NCBI GenBank assembly: GCA_045538175.1
Contig: JAZSQZ010000051.1
Coordinates: 1 to 10,319, forward strand
Reading direction: 5' to 3'
From: JAZSQZ01 sp045538175
GTDB taxonomy: Bacteria; Bacillota; Clostridia; Christensenellales; UBA1242
DNA: 10,319 bases
Positions 5,740 to 10,319 of the stretch are shown piece after piece. The position numbers and the translations under genes are program-made. Positions within the stretch are counted from its first letter, which is position 1. Every line of letters starts with the position of its first letter. The notes under the pieces were generated by a model that saw only the letters and a program-made list of their open reading frames with translations, was not told the DNA's origin and made no database searches.

Positions 5740-6954
5740 TTATTCTCCATACATCCAATCAAGGTAAACACCAAAACCTTTTGTTGGGTCGTTTACAAAA
5801 ACGTGTGTGACAGCACCAACAAGCCTTCCATTTTGAATTATAGGGCTACCACTCATACCCTGCACAATTCCACCTGTTTTATTTATAAGGTCTTGATCAG
5901 TTACTCGTATTACCATACTTTTATCGTTAGAATAATTTTGGTAATTTGTTTTTATAATTTCGATGTCATACATTTTTATATTCTCACCGTCAACACAACA
6001 TCTAATCTGTGCCTTACCAGGTTTTACCGTAAGCCTACCACCGATATCATATTCCTTAGCAAAGTCAACTAAGGTAGACTCTTTTGTCAATTCCCCAAAA
6101 ACACCAAACTCATTATTTTTTTCAATATATCCTTGCTCGTCCTTACCTTCTAAAAACAAACCTCTTATTTCTCCAGGCATACCGTCCCTACTTTTATTAA
6201 CCCCCATAACAGAACAATTATATAATTTCCCATCTCTTATATTTATAATCGATTTAGTGTCGTTATCACATATAGGGTGACCCAAAGCACCAAACCTAAG
6301 GTTAGAATCAATAAAAGTTAACGTGCCTATACCCGATGCATCATCTTTAACCCATACCCCTAGACGATATATATTAGACTTAATATCATAGATGGGTGTT
6401 GTTTTTATACAAAACTCCTTTGAATCTCTTATAATCTTAATGGCAAGCTCTTTATCACAATTTTCTTTTTTATTGATTATTGTGGAGATATCGTCAATAT
6501 TTGTTATCTCTATATTTTCAATTTCTAATACAATATCGCCAATTTTTAAAACGCCTTCTTTTTCAGGGTCGTATTCTCCATTGTATGTAGCAATAGGACT
6601 AGTTCCAACAACAATAACACCTTTTGAGTTTAAAACAAGCCCCACAGGCATACCACCGGCATAAATTTTTTTTGAATCTAAAACTCTTATTTTTCTTTTT
6701 TTAATTGGGATTAGATTAAATAACTTAAATTCTATATTAGGCTCTGTCGTATCACTATCAAAATTTAAATTATTTATTGAAACAGTTACATAATCACCAA
6801 ACACTTTGTTATCGTTTACAAAACTTATATCATCTGCAAAAAACAAAACATTATTGGGAAAGGTGGCGATTTTATATATTGGAACATTTGATAAAAAAAT
6901 CACAGCAAAACAAAAAAGTAACACATATAAAAAATGTCTTTTTTTAAATTGCAT
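5740..6954 (-). CDS. spoIVB: SpoIVB, forespore signalling serine protease (peptidase S55)
   Basis: SpoIVB is made in the forespore, crosses into the intermembrane space and cleaves SpoIVFA, switching on pro-sigma-K processing in the mother cell. It has 404 residues, close to the 426 of B. subtilis. In order: an uncleaved-type membrane anchor or signal (about 7-25), a variable region, a PDZ domain (about 98-186, with GMPVGLVLNSKGVIVVG and LKIGDIVLEI), and the S55 protease domain (about 195-404). The triad aligned with B. subtilis His236/Asp363/Ser378 is intact: His226 in GALGHPICD, Asp353 in RVTDQDLINKTGG, and Ser368 in GMSGSP. The VGAVTHVFVNDPTKGFGVY tail is typical. ATG 6954 is preceded by AGGAG at 12 nt, inside a hairpin that also overlaps a candidate sporulation promoter. 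It lies between recN and spo0A, the classical order. Confidence 0.95.
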   Translation of the reverse strand: MQFKKRHFLYVLLFCFAVIFLSNVPIYKIATFPNNVLFFADDISFVNDNKVFGDYVTVSINNLNFDSDTTEPNIEFKLFNLIPIKKRKIRVLDSKKIYAGGMPVGLVLNSKGVIVVGTSPIATYNGEYDPEKEGVLKIGDIVLEIENIEITNIDDISTIINKKENCDKELAIKIIRDSKEFCIKTTPIYDIKSNIYRLGVWVKDDASGIGTLTFIDSNLRFGALGHPICDNDTKSIINIRDGKLYNCSVMGVNKSRDGMPGEIRGLFLEGKDEQGYIEKNNEFGVFGELTKESTLVDFAKEYDIGGRLTVKPGKAQIRCCVDGENIKMYDIEIIKTNYQNYSNDKSMVIRVTDQDLINKTGGIVQGMSGSPIIQNGRLVGAVTHVFVNDPTKGFGVYLDWMYGE

Positions 6955-6986
6955 AAAAAAACTACTCTCCTACAAGAATAGTTTTT
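6955..6986 (-). terminator. recN terminator hairpin overlapping the spoIVB ribosome-binding site
   Basis: In the minus-strand RNA AAAAACTATTCT (6975-6986) pairs with AGAGTAGTTTTT (6957-6968), 12 pairs with one G-U wobble, around the 6-nt loop TGTAGG. It is followed by T residues down to 6955, directly before the spoIVB ATG. The AGGAG site (6967-6971) falls in the loop and 3' arm, so transcripts reading through from recN would be terminated or have the site masked. Confidence 0.65.
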
Positions 6987-7008
6987 CATATATTTTTCTG
7001 ATTATTCA
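6979..7008 (-). promoter_or_regulatory. Candidate forespore (sigma-G/sigma-F type) promoter of spoIVB
   Basis: On the minus strand TGAATA (7003-7008) matches the sigma-G -35 consensus TGMATA exactly, and AAAACTA (6979-6985) matches 5 of 7 of the -10 CATACTA, with a 17-nt spacer. In B. subtilis spoIVB is transcribed by sigma-F and sigma-G. The expected start, near 6972, lies beyond the 5' arm of the recN hairpin, so this transcript could not form it. The leader would be short, about 18 nt. Confidence 0.5.
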
Positions 7009-7019
7009 ACAACAAATTT

Positions 7020-8726
7020 CTAATTTATGGATTTTTTATAATCTAGACATCTTGCCCTTAATTCTTTTGAATGCTCTAATGTAACATTGCTTTCTTCCAT
7101 TCCACCTGAAAGGCGTGAAATTTCATTGAGCACAGCAGTTTCAGAAAGTCTTTCGATTTTTGTTTTTGTAACATTGTCTTCATTGTATTTTGTTGACCTA
7201 AACCCAGCGTCAGCCATCGCACAAATTTGTGGCAAATGAGAAACAGAAATTACTTGGTGTTTGTTTGAAATGTTTGCAAGCTTGCAAGCAACCATATAAC
7301 CCATATTACCACTAACACCTGTATCAATCTCATCAAAAACAAGTGTTGCAATTCCGTCTGCATCAGCCATAATGTTTTTAAGCGCCAACATAAATCTGCT
7401 TGCTTCACCACCAGATATTATTTCTGCAAGAGGCTTTATATCTTGACCAAGGTTTGCACTAAACATAAATCTTACAATATCAAAACCGTTTGCTGTAAGA
7501 GAATTTTCACAAGTTTCAACTTCTGGTTCAACACTAAATTCAACAATAAACTTAGCATTTTTCATACCTAAATCTGTGAGTTGAGTACAAACAGTTTTTT
7601 CTAAAGTCTTTGCAAAAGTTTTTCTTTTGTTTGACAACTCTTTTGAAACCTTAAACAAGTCTTTTATTTTGTTGTCCTTTTCGATAAGCAACTTTTCAAT
7701 TTTTTCATTACTGTTTATTAAGTTATCATATTCCTTTTTAGATTTATCAAGGAAAGATAAAATCTCTTCAACCGTTGCCCCATATTTCTTTTTTAATAGC
7801 TTGATTTGATCAAGTCTAGCATCAATTTCATCAAATTCTTTTTGATCAAAATTGATTGCTTGTAAATAATCACTTAAACTTTCGCTTATATCTAAAAGTT
7901 CAAGACGAGAACTTTCAATCCTTGTTCTATAATCTTCCAACCCTTCATCAAACTTTACAATGTTTGACAATTCGCCATTTGCTTTTTTAAGCGAATCTAC
8001 AACTGAAGAATAATCTCCATCTAAAAAATCACAAGCTGTTTTAAGAGCTGTCGCAATTTTTTCGCCATTTAACATGACCATTCTTCTATTTGCAAGTTCG
8101 TCATCTTCGCCAGGTTTTAATTTTGCTTTCTCAATTTCATTGATTTGATATTGCAACAAATCTAACATTCTTTCTCTGTTTGCAGCAGAACTTCCAAGAG
8201 ATTTTAGTTCTTTGTTTATTGTTTGTAATTCTGCATACTTTAACGCAACCGTTTCTTTTAGAGTCACAATATCTTCACCAAGCAAATTGTCCAACATTTG
8301 CAAGTGATATTTATCTTGCAAAATAGCTTGATGCTCGTGTTGACCATGAATATCTACAAGTTTTGATGTTATATTTTTAAGCATCGTAATTGTAACAGTT
8401 GAACCATTTACTCTTAACTCGTTTTTTCCTTCTAAGGTTTGCTTTCTTTTAATTAAAATTTCTGTGTCACATTCAATATCATAACTTCTTAAGACTTCTT
8501 TTACTTCTTCAGTTACATTAGAAAAAACAGCCTCAACTGCGATATAGTTTGAGCCACTTCTAAAAATCCCCTTATTTATCTTGCCACCAATAACAAAATT
8601 AAGGGAATCAATTATGATACTTTTACCTGCACCTGTTTCACCCGTAATAACATTTAAGCCATTTTCAAAGTCGATTTCTAACTCCTCAATAAGTGCAATA
8701 TTGTTTATTTTTAAAAATGATAGCAT
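7020..8726 (-). CDS. recN: RecN, SMC-like DNA double-strand-break repair ATPase
   Basis: RecN binds DNA ends and helps tether broken chromosomes during recombinational repair. It has 568 residues, the normal length. The N-terminal ATPase half holds Walker A GETGAGKS (29-36) after FLKINNIALIEELEIDFENG. A long charged coiled-coil region follows (about 150-365, interrupted near the middle). The C-terminal half has the ABC signature ISGGEASRFMLALK (starting about 437), Walker B TLVFDEIDTG (461-470) and the switch histidine in SVSHLPQ (His497). A GTG at 8735 is in frame, but it forms part of the AGGTGG ribosome-binding site, so ATG 8726 is the start. It follows argR, the conserved argR/ahrC-recN-spoIVB-spo0A order. 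A vegetative promoter is visible at 8748-8776. I saw no LexA-like GAAC-N4-GTTC box upstream. Confidence 0.96.
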   Translation of the reverse strand: MLSFLKINNIALIEELEIDFENGLNVITGETGAGKSIIIDSLNFVIGGKINKGIFRSGSNYIAVEAVFSNVTEEVKEVLRSYDIECDTEILIKRKQTLEGKNELRVNGSTVTITMLKNITSKLVDIHGQHEHQAILQDKYHLQMLDNLLGEDIVTLKETVALKYAELQTINKELKSLGSSAANRERMLDLLQYQINEIEKAKLKPGEDDELANRRMVMLNGEKIATALKTACDFLDGDYSSVVDSLKKANGELSNIVKFDEGLEDYRTRIESSRLELLDISESLSDYLQAINFDQKEFDEIDARLDQIKLLKKKYGATVEEILSFLDKSKKEYDNLINSNEKIEKLLIEKDNKIKDLFKVSKELSNKRKTFAKTLEKTVCTQLTDLGMKNAKFIVEFSVEPEVETCENSLTANGFDIVRFMFSANLGQDIKPLAEIISGGEASRFMLALKNIMADADGIATLVFDEIDTGVSGNMGYMVACKLANISNKHQVISVSHLPQICAMADAGFRSTKYNEDNVTKTKIERLSETAVLNEISRLSGGMEESNVTLEHSKELRARCLDYKKSIN

Positions 8727-8731
8727 ACTAT

Positions 8732-8737
8732 CCACCT
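8732..8737 (-). promoter_or_regulatory. Ribosome-binding site deciding the recN start
   Basis: AGGTGG lies 5 nt before ATG 8726. It includes the alternative GTG codon at 8733-8735, which is therefore unlikely to be the start. Confidence 0.8.
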
Positions 8738-8747
8738 ATACAAATTT

Positions 8748-8776
8748 ATTCTATCAAAATGGGCAAAAAAAAACAA
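8748..8776 (-). promoter_or_regulatory. recN promoter overlapping the argR terminator
   Basis: On the minus strand the -10 TAGAAT (8748-8753, 5 of 6) is preceded by TGA, forming an extended -10. The best -35, TTGTTT (8771-8776), is 17 nt away and lies inside the argR terminator stem and T run. The -10 is the convincing part. Confidence 0.55.
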
Positions 8777-8792
8777 CCCTTTAGGGCTGTTT
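8765..8792 (-). terminator. Intrinsic terminator of argR
   Basis: In the minus-strand RNA AAACAGCCC pairs with GGGTTGTTT (8784-8792 with 8771-8779, one G-U pair) around a TAAA loop. The T9 run (8765-8773) starts within the stem base. It begins at the argR stop codon. This is the most GC-stable stem in the window. Confidence 0.9.
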
Positions 8793-9250
8793 TATTCACT
8801 CAACCTTGCTTGAAATTTCTTTAGCGCCTCGTATGAAGTATCCATATTTTCAAATATAACCATAACTGTGTCATCACCAGATACAGCACCTAAAGAATCG
8901 TCAATATTTAATTTATCAATAAGGCCACAGACCGAACTTGCCATACCTTTAAGTGTTTTTATAACAACTAAGTTTTGTGCCACCTTTACAGAAATAACAG
9001 ACTCTTTAAAAAGAAGTAAATATTTGTTTGATGCTTGTTGCTCTGTTGAGTCAACCAAAGCATATTTGTACTTATTTGTTTCAGCTGACAAAATCTTAAT
9101 AAGACCAAGTTCTTTTATATCTCTGCTAATTGTTGCTTGAGTAATATCAAAATTAAGTGCCCTTAATTTTGCAACTAACTCTTCTTGAGTTTCAATCTCA
9201 TTATATGTAATTAAATCAAGTATTTTAGATTGTCTTACTGACCTTGCCAT
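8792..9250 (-). CDS. argR: ArgR/AhrC arginine repressor
   Basis: A hexameric, arginine-responsive transcription factor that represses arginine biosynthesis and, in some bacteria, activates catabolism. It has 152 residues, the family norm. The N-terminal winged helix (about 5-65) contains QEELVAKLR and the recognition segment TQATISRD (37-44). The C-terminal oligomerisation and arginine-binding domain (about 80-152) contains LGAVSGDDTVMVIF, whose GDDT (125-128) carries the arginine-contacting aspartates. ATG 9250 has AAGGAG six bases upstream. An in-frame TTG seven codons further up encodes the ribosome-binding site itself and is rejected. The promoter lies inside an array of five operator-like palindromes, strongly implying autoregulation. 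Placement before recN is the usual Firmicutes arrangement, where ArgR also controls unlinked arg genes; none of those is in this window. Confidence 0.96.
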   Translation of the reverse strand: MARSVRQSKILDLITYNEIETQEELVAKLRALNFDITQATISRDIKELGLIKILSAETNKYKYALVDSTEQQASNKYLLLFKESVISVKVAQNLVVIKTLKGMASSVCGLIDKLNIDDSLGAVSGDDTVMVIFENMDTSYEALKKFQARLSE

Positions 9251-9278
9251 TGTTTTCTCCTTGTGTGTCAATTTTTAA

Positions 9279-9297
9279 ATGCATAATAATTATACAT
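9279..9297. promoter_or_regulatory. ARG-box-like operator 1
   Basis: ATGCATAATAATTATACAT, an inverted repeat with one mismatch centred at 9288. It covers the argR -10 hexamer. Confidence 0.65.
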
Positions 9298-9316
9298 AGT
9301 TTTTTATAATTATGCA
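9289..9316 (-). promoter_or_regulatory. argR promoter inside the operator array
   Basis: On the minus strand a perfect -10 TATAAT (9289-9294) lies within operator 1, and TTGCAT (9311-9316) within operator 2 serves as a weak -35 at 16-nt spacing. The start codon is about 40 nt from the -10. Bound ArgR would cover both elements. Confidence 0.6.
9301..9316. promoter_or_regulatory. ARG-box-like operator 2
   Basis: TTTTATAATTATGCAA, centred at 9308.5, about 20.5 bp from operator 1. One half (TTATGCAA) matches the array consensus; the other is weaker. It covers the -35 region. Confidence 0.6.
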
Positions 9317-9322
9317 AGAAGT

Positions 9323-9338
9323 TTTGCATAATTATGCA
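9323..9338. promoter_or_regulatory. ARG-box-like operator 3 (best palindrome)
   Basis: TTGCATAATTATGCAT contains the perfect 14-bp palindrome TGCATAATTATGCA, centred at 9330.5 and 22 bp from operator 2. It resembles the TGAATA-N-TATTCA layout of known ARG boxes with C in place of A. Confidence 0.7.
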
Positions 9339-9345
9339 TAGCCAT

Positions 9346-9361
9346 TTTGTATATTTATGCA
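9346..9361. promoter_or_regulatory. ARG-box-like operator 4
   Basis: TTGTATATTTATGCAA, an imperfect inverted repeat centred at 9353.5, 23 bp from operator 3. Confidence 0.55.
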
Positions 9362-9377
9362 ATATGCCAAATATAAA

Positions 9378-9393
9378 AAAGAATAATTATGCA
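9378..9393. promoter_or_regulatory. ARG-box-like operator 5
   Basis: An imperfect inverted repeat ending in TTATGCAT and centred at 9385.5, about 32 bp (three helical turns) from operator 4. It is the most distal and least certain site. Confidence 0.5.
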
Positions 9394-9450
9394 TTTTAAA
9401 AAAACCACAATATATTGTATATATTAAAATTTGCTTACCACAAAATATTA

Positions 9451-9485
9451 GAAAAACAAAGAAACAGGTCGTTCCCCTGTTTCTT
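9451..9485 (-). terminator. Intrinsic terminator after the CNNM-like gene
   Basis: A perfect 11-bp stem, AAAGAAACAGG (9457-9467) and CCTGTTTCTTT (9475-9485), with a 7-nt loop. In the minus-strand RNA it is followed by G and then five U (9451-9455). It lies 32 bases beyond the gene end at 9517 and insulates argR from it. Confidence 0.85.
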
Positions 9486-9516
9486 TTTATTGTTTTAAGT
9501 TTTATATATTTTAAAT

Positions 9517-10173
9517 TTATTTACCCTTTTTAAATGAAAAAATACTTAAAGTTTTACTAACCATCATAACAATTTCGGTCGACTTATTTATAGCAAGATT
9601 TTTGCAAAGCGCCTTAAAAAATATTGTAAGTCCGGCAATCACTGCACTAACTGCAGCACCAATCAAAATCTCTGCAGAACCACCCGTCATATTACCAACC
9701 AAAACAACTGTTATTGTAACACCTGCTGCCCCACAAAGAATACCACATATATCGCCGATTACGTCCGAACAAACACTAGAAACTCTGTCTGCATTTTTAA
9801 CAAGAGATATTGCAAGTTTGCTTCCCCTTACCTTCTTTGCTGCCATCGCAACCAAGGGTTCAATTTTGCAAGATGCAAATGCAAGACCTATCATATCAAA
9901 GAATACATTTGTAAACAACAACACTAAAATTACAATCAAAACAATTATAATATTTGTGTCAGCCAAAAGATATTCCGATAAAACACTAAACAACATAGAA
10001 AGAACTAATGCCAAAAGACCAATCTCTATTACCCATAAGTACTTTGATTTTTCTTTTTTTACCGGTTTTTTAGTGTTATCTATTTGGACAACCTTTTCTT
10101 TTACCGAAACATTTTCTTCGACTTCGTTTTTTTCTTTTTCTAAGTTCAAATCAACCTTTTCTTCTTTTTTCAT
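9517..10173 (-). CDS. Small membrane protein resembling the CNNM/CorB transmembrane domain
   Basis: A 218-residue protein of unproven function. Residues 1-44 are highly charged (Lys/Glu rich) and probably cytoplasmic. Hydrophobic segments follow at about 45-68, 74-101, 138-160 and 165-190, then a basic tail. Between the second and third, FFDMIGLAFASCKIEPLVAMAAKKVRGSKLAISLVKN (91-127) resembles the CNNM (DUF21) pattern, in which a small-residue membrane helix leads into a cytoplasmic helix ending near a lysine/asparagine pair. Similar short proteins in Clostridia are, from memory, often annotated as Mg/Co transporter CorB-like. Unlike full-length CorB or CorC it has no CBS pair and no CorC_HlyC domain, so transport activity is unproven. 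ATG 10173 has only a weak GGTG site upstream. A terminator follows it, so it appears to be transcribed separately from argR. Confidence 0.6.
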   Translation of the reverse strand: MKKEEKVDLNLEKEKNEVEENVSVKEKVVQIDNTKKPVKKEKSKYLWVIEIGLLALVLSMLFSVLSEYLLADTNIIIVLIVILVLLFTNVFFDMIGLAFASCKIEPLVAMAAKKVRGSKLAISLVKNADRVSSVCSDVIGDICGILCGAAGVTITVVLVGNMTGGSAEILIGAAVSAVIAGLTIFFKALCKNLAINKSTEIVMMVSKTLSIFSFKKGK

Positions 10174-10319
10174 TTTTCAAGCACCATAAATTTTATAATT
10201 AAAAAATGTACATCTATTAAGACAATTTATTAGGTAAACCTTGTAGCATAGGTTCAGTAGGATTTCCCCAATCACAATTTGCCGTCGCCGTACAAACAGT
10301 TTCCTTTTAATGTGAAGGA
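10174..10319. other. Unassigned region at the right edge
   Basis: No recognisable gene, although the stretch from about 10260 to 10319 is noticeably less AT-rich than the spacers. On the minus strand one frame is open from the edge for 15 codons to a TGA at 10272-10274 and could be the tail of an upstream gene; I do not recognise it. A small hairpin AACCT/AGGTT with an 8-nt loop (10237-10254) is present without a U run. No known riboswitch core was identified. Confidence 0.3.

Noticed and set aside
5963..6664. Plus-strand open frames opposite spoIVB
   Set aside because: They overlap a gene with an intact protease triad and PDZ domain; low-complexity translations typical of antisense frames in AT-rich DNA.
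8738..8764. SOS (LexA) box before recN
   Set aside because: No GAAC-N4-GTTC or CGAACATATGTTCG-like element could be found between the argR terminator and the recN start.
9406..9417. Palindrome ACAATATATTGT upstream of the ArgR array
   Set aside because: It does not share the TTATGCA half-site, is short and fully AT-type at its centre; likely chance.
9602..10189. 195-codon plus-strand open frame opposite the membrane-protein gene
   Set aside because: Antisense shadow: it lies wholly opposite a frame with clear membrane segments, and its Thr/Ser/Ile-rich translation has no family features and no ribosome-binding site.
10174..10319. Riboswitch (M-box, cobalamin, c-di-GMP or Mn types) before the membrane-protein gene
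   Set aside because: None of the conserved core segments of these classes could be lined up by eye on either strand.

Overview
The window is an AT-rich stretch (roughly one third G+C by eye) of a Gram-positive, endospore-forming-type chromosome, most likely an uncultured or divergent member of the Clostridia. The evidence is gene content and order: recN, spoIVB, spo0A, a SpoIIM-like gene, purine nucleoside phosphorylase, a DacF-type D,D-carboxypeptidase, an M50 protease, scpA and scpB all lie on the minus strand. This is a compacted form of the sporulation and chromosome-segregation region known from Bacillus and Clostridium. No mobile element, CRISPR array, tRNA or rRNA was seen. All nine complete genes and the one partial gene read right to left, so transcription starts at the right end.

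Right end (10319 to 8700): about 146 bases hold no recognised gene. A small membrane protein resembling the CNNM/CorB membrane domain follows and closes with a strong hairpin terminator. Next comes argR, whose promoter lies in an array of five ArgR-type operators; the four nearest the gene are spaced about two helical turns apart. argR ends in a clear terminator, and the promoter proposed for recN overlaps it.

Middle (8726 to 4914): recN (DNA repair), spoIVB (forespore signalling protease with an intact catalytic triad) and spo0A. Between recN and spoIVB a terminator hairpin overlaps a candidate forespore (sigma-G/sigma-F type) promoter and the spoIVB ribosome-binding site. spo0A has its own sigma-A promoter behind an 18-bp perfect palindrome. 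Its DNA-binding domain is recognisable, but its receiver domain has lost nearly every phosphotransfer residue except Asp56.

Left (4882 to 1): a very hydrophobic SpoIIM-like protein, a divergent purine nucleoside phosphorylase, the D,D-carboxypeptidase with its terminator, then an operon with its own promoter: M50 membrane protease, scpA, and scpB (overlapping scpA by 11 nt and running off the left edge). ScpA and ScpB are the non-SMC subunits of the SMC condensin complex. SpoIVB, Spo0A and the SpoIIM-like protein form the sporulation core, while DacF acts on spore or cell-wall peptidoglycan. The main points of interest are the degenerate Spo0A receiver, the promoter-in-terminator design before spoIVB (and again before recN), and the ArgR operator array.
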